This document shows, piece after piece, positions 25,627 through 34,416 of a stretch of DNA of 64,000 nucleotides (position 1 is the first letter of the stretch; each line of letters starts with the position of its first letter). Under the pieces are notes generated by a model. That model had not been told where the DNA came from, ran no database searches, and saw nothing but the letters and a program-made list of their open reading frames with translations. The stretch comes from Massilia eurypsychrophila. Lineage in GTDB: Bacteria > Pseudomonadota > Gammaproteobacteria > Burkholderiales > Burkholderiaceae_D. The stretch covers positions 186,001 through 250,000 of the forward strand of contig NZ_PDOC01000006.1 in NCBI RefSeq assembly GCF_002760655.1, given 5' to 3'. Both the position numbers and the translations under genes were made by a program.

Positions 25627-28600
25627 TTAGAAAGTTCCAGAGTAAATCGTTGCAGCGTAGTTGATGCCAACTTTTGCCGGGTTGCTCAGTGTCAGCGTCA
25701 GAGTGACGGTCGCGCCAGGCGCTACCGAGGCGGCGCCAGCGGTGATGTACGGCACGCCAATCCGTTGACCGCTCGCGTTGGTGAGGGTGACGCCGGCCGG
25801 CAGGCCCGCGATCTCGACATTGAACGGGCCGGTCACTGGCGTGGCGCCCTTGTTGGTGAACGAGTAAGTGCCGTTGTACAGGCCGGTCGCGCGGTTCAGC
25901 ACGAACGACGAGCGGGTGACCGAGAAGCTCGACGTCACATCGGCGAAGCTGCCCACCAAGTTCAGGCTGACCAGGACCGGGTCATGGTCCGACGCGCGGT
26001 ACGCGTTGTTGACATACAGGTCCTGCGGCTTGCTCTCGAGGTTGTAGTCGATGATGCTTGGCTCGTCCGAGTTGTTGTGCCATTCGGTGGCGCCTACGAC
26101 CTGGGCATCGAGCGACGGCGACGCCAACGCATGGTCGAGGTAGGCGCTGAGGCTGTCGAAGTTGTACGAGTAGACCACGCCGTTCGGGCGGCCGAAGCGC
26201 TCCAGTTCATTGACCATGCCAGTGCTGGTGAGCACGTGGATCGGGTCTTCGAAGCCGTGGGCGTTCATGTCGCCGATGACCAGCACGTCGTCGTCGCCGG
26301 AAACCCGCTTCACTTCAGGGATGAAGTACGTGGCCAGGCGCTGCGCCTGCGCGACGCGGGTGGCGTTGTGGCAAGCCTGGCCGTCGCCGAGGTCGGCATT
26401 GGCGCCGGAACCGCAGCTGCCCTTCGACTTCAGGTGATTGACGATGACGGAGAACTTGCCGCCGTTGTTGTTGGCCTTGAAGGTCTGCGCCAGCGGTGCA
26501 CGGTTGTTGACGGCATCGCCATCGGACATCGGCGCGCCGACCGGGGTCACCACGTTCGGCTTGTAGATCATCGCCACGCGGATCGCGTCCGTGCCCCTTG
26601 CAGGCGGCAACGCCACGGAGGCGTAGGTGGTGAAGCCGGTCTTTGCATTCATCTGGTCGACCAGATAGTTGACCGCGACGTTCTCGTTGTTCTGGATCTC
26701 CATCAGGCCAACGACGTCGGCATCGAGGGTCACCAGTTCGTTGACGATCTTGTCGCGCTGACGGTTGAATTCGGTCAGATTATCGGCGCCGCGGCAGTTC
26801 GACGTACTGGCGCTGGTGCTGGCGGTCGGGTAGCAGCTCTGCCCGGTGGTGCCGAAGATGGTGGTGCCATTGGTGAACGTGGTGAAGAAGTTGAGCACGT
26901 TGGCGCTGGCCACGCGCACGTTGCCGGCGCCCACGGCCGGCGGGCCGGTACGCGGATTGCGGCGCACGATTTCAACGCCGTCCACCGAAGCGACCTGCAG
27001 TTTGTAGGCATTGTCCTGATTGCCGATCGAACCGAAATCGACCACGCCGACGACGTTTTCGACGGTGTCGCCGGCACGCACGGTGCTGTCGGCGCCGATG
27101 AACGGAATCGGGTTCGGCTGCACGAAGATGCCGTCGTCGAGCACGATCTGGTCGATCGTGTTGGCCACGGCCAGCGCGATCGCTTCCGGAGTGCCTGGAC
27201 GATAGCGGTTGGTCGGGGTTTCGCGGCGCACCGAAGCGAGCGTGATTTCACCGCGGTTGCCGAGCGAGGCGACCGAGTTGATGACGAGCGACTGCGAGAA
27301 GCGCACCAGCATGCCCTGCACCCTGCCCAGATCCATCGGCATGGTGACGTTGGTCGGCTGGATCGGCGTGCCTGCGCCAACGCGGGTGATTGCGCTGACA
27401 TTCGTAATTTCGGTATAGCTGAACGGCTGGCCGGCTGGCTTGTACTCGAGCACGGTGCCGGTCACGCGCACCACGTCGCCGACTGCCGCAGTGGTGGTGG
27501 CCGCGTAGATCATGATGCCGTCGGCTGTCTCCGGGTTGCCGTCGCCAGTCTGGTGCTGGAGGAAGAAGCCGGTGCCCGTGCCAGGGAACTTGTAGGTCAG
27601 TACGCCTTCGATCGTCTGCACGGTGTTGGCGTAAGGGCTGGTCGCGCCCGAACCCTGGATATCCATGATCGTCGGGTTGGCGACGGTTGCCGCTTGCACC
27701 GTCACAGTGACGTTGCACGTGGCCGTCTGGTTTTCGTTGTTGGCAAAGGTGACGCCGACCGGGTAGCTACCGTTCGCCACTGTCGAGGCGACATTCAGGC
27801 TGACCGAGGCGGACTGGTTGTCGCCGGCGGCAGCGCTGACGGCGCCGAGCGAGATGCCGCTGACGGCGCCGCTGGTGATGGTGGCGCCATTGACAATACT
27901 GTCCTCATCGCTTGCGCTGAGCGGACCGGAACCGCCGACGCCGCGCTGCACCGAGAATGCCGGGCAGCTGGCCACGATCGGCGCTTCGGTCGGCGGCGGC
28001 GTGATGACAGTGCCGCAGGCGGCGATGGTGCCGCTGTTGCGCGGGGCAACGGCGCCGACGGTGAAGTCGCCGGCGTTGTTGTTCTCGTCGGTACAGCCAG
28101 CAGCGAGGCGGCTGGCCGATGCCGTATTGCTGAGCGTGCCGGCAGGACCGCTGCCTTCGAAACCGTTGGTTGCAGTACCGTAACCGACCAGGTCAAGCAC
28201 CATGGTGCCGGTTGGACTGGCGCCGGTCAGCACCGTGGTGCTGTTCACCAGTGCCACCTTGCCGGCCGAGCCGGACATCGCGATGGTGCCAATCTGGTCA
28301 GGTACCGGCGTCGTGCCGCCGACGGCAGCCTGCGATGCTTCGCCGACCAGGTAGTACTGGCCCGGCTTCAGTGTCACCGCGTTCAGGTTGGTGCGGTTGG
28401 TCCAGCTGGTGCCCGTGCTGGATGCATATTGCACGCTCCAGCCGGACAGTGACACGTCCTCGTTACTGCGATTGAACAGCTCGATGAAATCGTTGCGGTA
28501 CGTTGCCCCGGCGTTGCCGCCGCCGCCGTACACCTGGCTGATCACGACCTTGGCGCCGGAGTCGGCGGCCAGCGCCGGCGCGCACAGACCAGCCAGCAAA

Positions 28601-28656
28601 GCGGCCAGCACGGTCAGCTGGCCGGGGGAATTAATCGATGCAACGGGCTTTTTCAT
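25627..28656 (-). CDS. ExeM/NucH-type extracellular endonuclease
   Basis: 1009 residues with a signal peptide. After it comes a lamin-tail-like domain (VVISQVYGGGGNAGATYRND then FIELFNRSNEDVSLSGWSVQ, about residues 30-190), a linker, OB-fold-like repeats (about 330-560) and a C-terminal endonuclease/exonuclease/phosphatase domain (about 580-900) with ASANVLNFF, LMEIQNN, VNHLKSKG, IGDMNAHGFEDPI and ASDHDPV. The last of these supply catalytic Glu, Asp, Asn and His residues. Such enzymes degrade extracellular DNA. It ends with a beta-sandwich and has no membrane anchor, unlike some ExeM proteins. The ATG at 28656 matches the signal peptide start. Confidence 0.92.
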   Translation of the reverse strand: MKKPVASINSPGQLTVLAALLAGLCAPALAADSGAKVVISQVYGGGGNAGATYRNDFIELFNRSNEDVSLSGWSVQYASSTGTSWTNRTNLNAVTLKPGQYYLVGEASQAAVGGTTPVPDQIGTIAMSGSAGKVALVNSTTVLTGASPTGTMVLDLVGYGTATNGFEGSGPAGTLSNTASASRLAAGCTDENNNAGDFTVGAVAPRNSGTIAACGTVITPPPTEAPIVASCPAFSVQRGVGGSGPLSASDEDSIVNGATITSGAVSGISLGAVSAAAGDNQSASVSLNVASTVANGSYPVGVTFANNENQTATCNVTVTVQAATVANPTIMDIQGSGATSPYANTVQTIEGVLTYKFPGTGTGFFLQHQTGDGNPETADGIMIYAATTTAAVGDVVRVTGTVLEYKPAGQPFSYTEITNVSAITRVGAGTPIQPTNVTMPMDLGRVQGMLVRFSQSLVINSVASLGNRGEITLASVRRETPTNRYRPGTPEAIALAVANTIDQIVLDDGIFVQPNPIPFIGADSTVRAGDTVENVVGVVDFGSIGNQDNAYKLQVASVDGVEIVRRNPRTGPPAVGAGNVRVASANVLNFFTTFTNGTTIFGTTGQSCYPTASTSASTSNCRGADNLTEFNRQRDKIVNELVTLDADVVGLMEIQNNENVAVNYLVDQMNAKTGFTTYASVALPPARGTDAIRVAMIYKPNVVTPVGAPMSDGDAVNNRAPLAQTFKANNNGGKFSVIVNHLKSKGSCGSGANADLGDGQACHNATRVAQAQRLATYFIPEVKRVSGDDDVLVIGDMNAHGFEDPIHVLTSTGMVNELERFGRPNGVVYSYNFDSLSAYLDHALASPSLDAQVVGATEWHNNSDEPSIIDYNLESKPQDLYVNNAYRASDHDPVLVSLNLVGSFADVTSSFSVTRSSFVLNRATGLYNGTYSFTNKGATPVTGPFNVEIAGLPAGVTLTNASGQRIGVPYITAGAASVAPGATVTLTLTLSNPAKVGINYAATIYSGTF

Positions 28657-28841
28657 TGAACTGTCCTGGTCGGTGGAGGTTACGAATCGAGTTGCGAAAC
28701 TGGTATTGCCATGCAAGCGCGTATGTTAGCAAAAAGCATTGGTTATAGGCAAAATTGATAGTATGTGGACTCGGTGACAACATGATGACCAATGATTAGT
28801 CCGTTCGGCTCAATACGGCCGAGTTCGCTTGCCGCGGGCGC

Positions 28842-28869
28842 AAAAAAGGAGGCCGCAGCCCCCTTTTTC
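28842..28869 (-). terminator. Terminator after manC at the end of the exopolysaccharide locus
   Basis: AAAAAGGAGGC, CGCA and GCCCCCTTTTT pair with one mismatch. On the minus strand a run of T follows, about 20 bases past the manC stop codon. Confidence 0.7.
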
Positions 28870-28888
28870 GTTTGATGCCGGCGCCAGG

Positions 28889-30307
28889 TCAGGCGCGCTG
28901 GTAGATATCCTCGAAGCGCACGATGTCATCCTCGCCGAGATAACTGCCCGACTGCACCTCGATGATATGCAGCGGCAGCTTGCCCGGGTTCTCCAGCCGG
29001 TGGTTCATGCCGATCGGGATGTAGGTCGATTCATTTTCCGACAGCAGCTTGATCGACTCGCCGCACGTCACGCGCGCGGTGCCGCTGACGACGACCCAGT
29101 GCTCGGCGCGGTGATGGTGCATCTGCAGCGACAGTTTTTCGCCCGGCTTGACGGTGATGCGCTTGACCTGGAAGCGGTCGCCGGCGTCGATGCCCTCGTA
29201 GTGGCCCCACGGGCGGTACACCTTGGTGTGGTGCAGGTGCTCGGTGCGCTCGTTGAGTTTCAGGTGATCGACCACCTGCTTGACGCGCTGCACGTGGTCC
29301 TTGTGCACGACCAGCACCGCGTCCGGCGTTTCGACGACGATCAGGTCCTGCACGCCGACCACGGCGACGATGCGGCTCTCGGCGCGCACCAGCGAATTGG
29401 ACACGCCATCGAGGTAGACGTCGCCGCGCTGGCTGTTGCCTTCGGCGTCGTGCTTCTGCACGTCCCACAGCGCCGACCACGAGCCGACGTCGCTCCAGCC
29501 GATATCGGCCGGCACCACCACGGCGTGCTCGGTGCGCTCCATCACCGCATAGTCGATCGAGTCGGACGGACAGGCGTTGAACGAGTCTTCATGCAGCCGG
29601 CAGAAATCGAGGTCGCTGTAGCCGAGGCGCACCGATGCTTCGCTGGCGGCGGCGATTTCCGGGCAGAACACGGTCAGCTCGGCCAGGTAGCGCTCGGCCT
29701 TGAACAGGAACATGCCGCTGTTCCAGTAGTAGCCGCCGTCGCGCAGGAATTCCAGGGCGGTGGCGCGGTTCGGCTTTTCGACGAAGCGGTCGACCTGGTA
29801 ACAGCCGTCGGAGCCGTCGACGGCGCCGGCGCGGTGGATGTAGCCGTAGCCGGTTTCCGGTCCCTGCGGCACGATGCCGAAGGTGGCCAGCGCGCCCTCC
29901 TCGACCATCGCGGCGGCGCGGGCGACCGCGGCGGCGAAGGCGTCGCGGTTCTCGATGACGTGGTCGGCCGGCAGCACCAGCATTACTGCCTGCGGATCCA
30001 TGCGCATCAGGAAGTGGGCGGCGGCGGCCACCGCCGGCGCCGTGTTGCGGCCGCTCGGCTCGAGCAGGATGCCGAGCGGGGCGACGCCAATTTCACGCAT
30101 CTGCTCGGCGACGAGGAAGCGGTGCTCGTTGCCGCACACCACCACCGGCGCCATCAGTTCAGGCCAGTCCGCCACCCGCAGCGCGGTTTCCTGCAGCATG
30201 GTCTTGTCCGACACCAGCGGCAACAGCTGCTTGGGCAGCACCGCGCGCGACAACGGCCACAGGCGGGTGCCGGCGCCGCCGGACAGGATGACTGGATAGA
30301 TTTTCAT
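28889..30307 (-). CDS. manC: Mannose-1-phosphate guanylyltransferase/mannose-6-phosphate isomerase
   Basis: Makes GDP-mannose, the precursor of GDP-fucose in this locus. 472 residues is the normal length for the bifunctional type. The nucleotidyltransferase signature SGGAGTRLWPLSRAVLPKQL is at the N-terminus, and a type II isomerase cupin at the C-terminus contains LSLQMHHHRAEHWVVVSGTA. The start at 30307 overlaps the preceding gene by ATGA. It supplies the gmd and fcl enzymes encoded at 53-55 kb. No phosphomannomutase is visible nearby. Confidence 0.95.
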   Translation of the reverse strand: MKIYPVILSGGAGTRLWPLSRAVLPKQLLPLVSDKTMLQETALRVADWPELMAPVVVCGNEHRFLVAEQMREIGVAPLGILLEPSGRNTAPAVAAAAHFLMRMDPQAVMLVLPADHVIENRDAFAAAVARAAAMVEEGALATFGIVPQGPETGYGYIHRAGAVDGSDGCYQVDRFVEKPNRATALEFLRDGGYYWNSGMFLFKAERYLAELTVFCPEIAAASEASVRLGYSDLDFCRLHEDSFNACPSDSIDYAVMERTEHAVVVPADIGWSDVGSWSALWDVQKHDAEGNSQRGDVYLDGVSNSLVRAESRIVAVVGVQDLIVVETPDAVLVVHKDHVQRVKQVVDHLKLNERTEHLHHTKVYRPWGHYEGIDAGDRFQVKRITVKPGEKLSLQMHHHRAEHWVVVSGTARVTCGESIKLLSENESTYIPIGMNHRLENPGKLPLHIIEVQSGSYLGEDDIVRFEDIYQRA

Positions 30308-31470
30308 TGGCGTTCTTTCTCTTGTTGGCTGGTAGCGGGGGCGCCTTCCTTGCGGCGGCGGCGGTTGCGACGGTCGCGCGCGTTGACCCATTCTTCGGAA
30401 GCGTAATCGGACACGTGCTTCATCTCACCGGCTCGGTCGACGCTGTATTCCTTGAAAACGATCATTTCATGCAAGCTAACGTCGGGTAACAGCCGAGTAT
30501 ACTCAAACAACACGCTGCGCACCACCTCCGCGCCTTCACAGATGTGGCTGCCATGGCCGATCCAGGTCGGCCCGACGATGTGAGCGCCCGCTTCGATGCG
30601 CGTGCCCGAGCCGATATACACCGGTCCCTCGATCGTGGTGCCGTCCCAGTCGATGCTGGTATTGAGGCCGGCCCAGACTCCCTCGCGGATCTGGGTGCCG
30701 GGCATGTCCATGTGCGCCACTTCGCCCGTCAGCACGTTTTGCAGCACTTCCCAATAGTCCGACATGGTGCCGATGTCGAGCCAGTTGAACGGGCGGCGCT
30801 GGGCGTAGAACGGCAGGCCGCGCTCGGCCAGCAGCGGGAACAATTCGGAGCCGATGTCGAACGGCACGCCGGGCGGAATCAGGTCGATCACTGCCGGCTC
30901 GAAGATGTAGATGCCGGTGCTGATGAAGTTCGAGCGGGCGTCGGCCTGGTCCGGTTTTTCCTGGAACTCGGTGATGCGCCCGTCGGCGTCGCTGACGACG
31001 ACGCCGTAGCTCGACACCTTGTCCCACGGTACTTCTCGCGTGATGACCGACGCCATTGCGCCCTTTTGCTTGTGCTCGAACAGCGCCGCCGTCAGGTCGA
31101 GGTCGATCAGGGCGTCGCCGCACAGCACGATCGTGGTCTGGTCGAAGAAGCCGCCGAACTCCTGGATCTTCTTCATGCCGCCGGCCGAGCCGATCGGCAT
31201 CGGCACCACTTCGCCGTCGTCCTTGGTGTAGCCTTCGAACGAATAGCCGATCCGCACGCCGAACTGGTCGCCCTCGCCGAAATAGTCCTCGATCTTGTCG
31301 TGCAGGTAGCTGACGTTGACCATGATGTCGGTCACGCCGTACTTGGCCAGGTGCTCGACCAGGTAGGCCATCACCGGCTTGCCCAACAACGGAATCATCG
31401 GTTTCGGTACATCGTAGGTCAGCGGGCGCACCCGCGTGCCCTTGCCTGCCGCCAGAATCATGGCTTTCAT
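30304..31470 (-). CDS. NDP-sugar nucleotidyltransferase with left-handed beta-helix domain
   Basis: 388 residues. The N-terminal nucleotidyltransferase domain has AAGKGTRVRPLTYDVPKPMI, FVEGD-type replaced by VLCGDALIDLDL, and GTMSDYWEVLQNVL. The C-terminal part from about 260 is a hexapeptide-repeat helix (IEGPVYIGSGTRIEAGAHIV, GPTWIGHGSHICEGA). This layout matches mannose-1-phosphate guanylyltransferases of the GMPP/ManC2 branch and glucose-1-phosphate thymidylyltransferase relatives, so the sugar is uncertain. A basic C-terminal tail (RDRRNRRRRKEG) is odd. The start at 31470 follows galE by 17 bases. Confidence 0.88.
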   Translation of the reverse strand: MKAMILAAGKGTRVRPLTYDVPKPMIPLLGKPVMAYLVEHLAKYGVTDIMVNVSYLHDKIEDYFGEGDQFGVRIGYSFEGYTKDDGEVVPMPIGSAGGMKKIQEFGGFFDQTTIVLCGDALIDLDLTAALFEHKQKGAMASVITREVPWDKVSSYGVVVSDADGRITEFQEKPDQADARSNFISTGIYIFEPAVIDLIPPGVPFDIGSELFPLLAERGLPFYAQRRPFNWLDIGTMSDYWEVLQNVLTGEVAHMDMPGTQIREGVWAGLNTSIDWDGTTIEGPVYIGSGTRIEAGAHIVGPTWIGHGSHICEGAEVVRSVLFEYTRLLPDVSLHEMIVFKEYSVDRAGEMKHVSDYASEEWVNARDRRNRRRRKEGAPATSQQEKERQ

Positions 31471-31487
31471 AATCGTCCTCGTGTCGT

Positions 31488-32489
31488 TTATTCTTTTGGC
31501 GTGGTCTGATAGCGCCAGGAATCGGCGCACATCTGGGAAATGTCGCGCGTCGCCGTCCAGCCCAGCTCGGCGCTGGCGCGCGCCGGGTCGGCATAGCACT
31601 TGGCGATGTCGCCAGGGCGCCGCGCGACGATCTGGTAAGGGACCTTCTTGCCGCTGGCCTGCTCGAATGCGCGCACCATTTCCAGCACGCTATTGCCGCG
31701 CCCCGTGCCAAGATTGTACGTAACTACCCCAACGGATGTCGCCAGCTTGTCGAGCGTCTTGACGTGGCCGAGTGCGAGGTCGACGACGTGGATGTAATCG
31801 CGCATGCCGGTGCCGTCCGGCGTCGGCCAGTCGCCGCCGTACACCGACAGCAGCTCGCGATGGCCGGTGGCGACCTGGGCGATGAACGGCACAAGGTTGT
31901 TCGGGATGCCCTGCGGCTCTTCGCCGATCAGGCCGCTCTCGTGGGCGCCGACCGGGTTGAAGTAGCGCAGCAGTGCGATGCGCCAGGTCGGTTCGGCGCG
32001 CGAGACGTCGCGCAGCATTTCCTCGATCATCAGCTTGCTGCGCCCGTACGCGTTGGTGGCCGACAGCGGAAAGTCTTCGGTGATCGGCACCGAAGCCGGG
32101 TCGCCGTACACCGTCGCCGATGAACTGAACACGAGCGTGGTGACGCCGAACTTTTGCATCGTTTCGAACAGCACGATGCTGCCGGTGACGTTGTTGTCGT
32201 AGTAGCGCAGCGGCTGAGCGACCGATTCGCCGACCGCCTTCAGGCCGGCGAAGTGGATCACCGCGTCGATGTTGTGCATGTTGAAGGCCGCTTCGACGGC
32301 GGCGCGGTCGCGGATGTCGGCCTCGACGAAGCCGACCGGCTTGCCGGAGATTTTCTCGATGCGCTCTTGCACGCCGCGGTCGGCGTTGCTCAGGTTGTCG
32401 AGGATGACCACGTTGTGGCCGGCGTTGAGCAGTTCGACGCAGGTGTGGGAACCAATGTATCCCATGCCGCCAGTAACCAGAATATCCAT
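31488..32489 (-). CDS. galE: UDP-glucose 4-epimerase
   Basis: Interconverts UDP-glucose and UDP-galactose and supplies galactosyl donors. 333 residues with the NAD-binding motif GGMGYIGSHT, the catalytic SSSATVYGD Ser/Thr region and YGRSK (Tyr and Lys of the SDR triad), and the GalE-type LRYFNPVGAHESGLIGEEP. It sits between the WecG/TagA-type transferase and the nucleotidyltransferase in one operon. Confidence 0.95.
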   Translation of the reverse strand: MDILVTGGMGYIGSHTCVELLNAGHNVVILDNLSNADRGVQERIEKISGKPVGFVEADIRDRAAVEAAFNMHNIDAVIHFAGLKAVGESVAQPLRYYDNNVTGSIVLFETMQKFGVTTLVFSSSATVYGDPASVPITEDFPLSATNAYGRSKLMIEEMLRDVSRAEPTWRIALLRYFNPVGAHESGLIGEEPQGIPNNLVPFIAQVATGHRELLSVYGGDWPTPDGTGMRDYIHVVDLALGHVKTLDKLATSVGVVTYNLGTGRGNSVLEMVRAFEQASGKKVPYQIVARRPGDIAKCYADPARASAELGWTATRDISQMCADSWRYQTTPKE

Positions 32490-32530
32490 TGAATGAGTCG
32501 CTTTCTAAAGTGTGATGGACGGCGCCGCGC

Positions 32531-33271
32531 TCAGCGCCGCGCCGCTTCCTTGATCAGCAGCCAGATGAAGGCCATGTCGTCGATAAAATAGCGGCGGAAC
32601 ATGCGCCGCGGTTCTTGCAGGAAGCGGAAGAACCATTCCAGGCCCGCTTTCTGCATCCAGCGCGGCGCGCGCTTGACCTTGCCGATGGCAACGTCGAAGG
32701 TGCCACCAACGCCCATGGCGAACGGAATCTTCATGGCCGCCTGGTAGCGGCCGAGGAACTGTTCCTTTTTTGGCGAGCTGATCGCCACGAACAGCAGGTC
32801 GGCGCCGCTGGCGCGGATCTGCTCGACGACGGCCGCTTCTTCCTGTTCGCCGTTCCAGTAGCCGTTGCGCACGCCGGCAATGGCCAGCTGCGGATACTTG
32901 CGCAGGTACGTCTCGCGCACCGCCTGCACCACGTCTTCGCGCGCGCCGAGCAGAAACACACGCCAGCCCTTGCCGGCCGCGCGCGCCATCAGCGCTTCGA
33001 ACAGGTCGACGCCGGCGACGCGCTCCTTGAGGGGTTTGCCGAGCAGGCGCGAGGCCCACACCACCGGCATGCCGTCGGCGTTGATCAGCGCGCACTCGTT
33101 GATGATGCGGCGCAGCTGTTCGTCGCGGCTGGCCTTGACGAGCTTGTCGACATTGACCACCACATGCTGGTGCGGCAGGCCGGAGCGGATGAAGCCTTCG
33201 ATCGTGGCGAGCGTGTCCTCCATCGACAGATTGTCGATCTGACAGCCCATCATGGTGATCCGCTCGGCCAT
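32531..33271 (-). CDS. WecG/TagA/CpsF-family glycosyltransferase
   Basis: 246 residues of GT26. It contains the family hallmarks VNVDKLVKASRDEQLRRIIN, NADGMPVVWASRLLGKPLKE, VFLLGARED, and LFVAISSPKKEQFLGRY. These enzymes transfer ManNAc (or its uronate) or glucose to a lipid-linked sugar. Placement 11 bases after wecB, which makes UDP-ManNAc, favours ManNAc. The ATG at 33271 is used because the frame upstream is antisense to wecB. Confidence 0.9.
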   Translation of the reverse strand: MAERITMMGCQIDNLSMEDTLATIEGFIRSGLPHQHVVVNVDKLVKASRDEQLRRIINECALINADGMPVVWASRLLGKPLKERVAGVDLFEALMARAAGKGWRVFLLGAREDVVQAVRETYLRKYPQLAIAGVRNGYWNGEQEEAAVVEQIRASGADLLFVAISSPKKEQFLGRYQAAMKIPFAMGVGGTFDVAIGKVKRAPRWMQKAGLEWFFRFLQEPRRMFRRYFIDDMAFIWLLIKEAARR

Positions 33272-33282
33272 TTTTGAATGGC

Positions 33283-34389
33283 TTACGCCAGTTCGCGCGT
33301 CAGGATGGCAACGATGCGCTCGGCCGCCTTGCCGTCCCACAGGTGCGGGCGCTTGCCCTGCTTGCCTTCGCCGCGCAGCACTTTGCGCGTCTCGGCCAGG
33401 ATCTTGACCGGGTCGGTGCCGGCGAGCACGTTCGAGCCTTCGTCGACCGTGACCGGGCGCTCGGTGTTTTCGCGGATCGTCACGCACGGCACGCCGAGCG
33501 CGGTGGTTTCTTCCTGCAGGCCGCCGCTGTCGGTGAGCACCACCGCCGCGTCTTTCCATAAGTTGAGGAAGGCCATGTAGGCTTGCGGGCCGGCCAGCGT
33601 GATGTTGGGACCCAAATCGATGCCGAACTTTGCCAGGTTGGCGCGGGTGCGCGGGTGCACCGGGAAGATCAGCGGCAGGTCGGCGGCGATTTCCTTGAGC
33701 GCGCCGGCGATGCGGGCAAAGTTGTCGGCTTCGTCGACGTTGCTCGGGCGATGCAAGGTGACGACGCCATAGCGGCCGCCATTTTCGGTCGCCGCCGCCT
33801 TGAACGCCGCAGTCTCAAAGCCGGACGTGTCGGCGCGGGTCAGCTTGTCGGCCTGGAACAGCACGTTGTCGACCATCACGTGGCCGACGTAGTGGATGGC
33901 CGAGTCGGGTTTGCCTTCGCGCTTGAGGTGGCCAACGGCGGCCGGCTCGGTGACGAAGAACCAGTCGGAGATGCTGTCGGTGACGAGGCGGTTGATTTCT
34001 TCGGGCATCGTCATGTCGCCGCTGCGCAGGCCGGCTTCGACGTGGGCGACGGGAATGTTGAGCTTTTTGGCGACGATCGAGCAGGCCAGGGTCGAATTGA
34101 CGTCGCCCACCACCAGCACCGCGGCCGGACGCTCGGCGACGCACAGGTCCTCGAAGCCGATCATGATCTTGGCGGTCTGCTGGGCGTGGCTGCCGCCGCC
34201 GGCGGCCATGAACAGGTCCGGCTGGGGAATGCCGAGCTCTTCGAAGAAGACGTCGTTCATGTCGCGGTCATAGTGCTGACCGGTGTGGATGATCTTGAAC
34301 GACAGCGTCTGCTGCGCCTGGAGCGCGCGTACGATCGGGGCGATCTTCATGAAGTTGGGCCTGGCGCCCGCAACCAAATAGATAAGCAT
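33283..34389 (-). CDS. wecB: UDP-N-acetylglucosamine 2-epimerase (non-hydrolysing)
   Basis: Converts UDP-GlcNAc to UDP-ManNAc. 368 residues with the conserved N-terminus AGARPNFMKIAPIVRAL, HTGQHYDRDMNDVFF, VGDVNSTLACSIVA, HVEAGLRSGD, MPEEINRLVTDS, TLHRPSNVD and TDSGGLQEE, which carry the catalytic Asp, Glu and His residues. It is followed directly by the WecG/TagA transferase, which can use its product. Confidence 0.95.
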   Translation of the reverse strand: MLIYLVAGARPNFMKIAPIVRALQAQQTLSFKIIHTGQHYDRDMNDVFFEELGIPQPDLFMAAGGGSHAQQTAKIMIGFEDLCVAERPAAVLVVGDVNSTLACSIVAKKLNIPVAHVEAGLRSGDMTMPEEINRLVTDSISDWFFVTEPAAVGHLKREGKPDSAIHYVGHVMVDNVLFQADKLTRADTSGFETAAFKAAATENGGRYGVVTLHRPSNVDEADNFARIAGALKEIAADLPLIFPVHPRTRANLAKFGIDLGPNITLAGPQAYMAFLNLWKDAAVVLTDSGGLQEETTALGVPCVTIRENTERPVTVDEGSNVLAGTDPVKILAETRKVLRGEGKQGKRPHLWDGKAAERIVAILTRELA

Positions 34390-34416
34390 TCTTTACACCT
34401 TCAGCATCAGCGTTCG

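Noticed and set aside
25615-28452. A 945-codon open frame on the plus strand
   Set aside because: It is antisense to the extracellular nuclease, has a repetitive Arg/Ala/Asp/Val composition typical of the reverse of GC-rich coding DNA and shows no domain.
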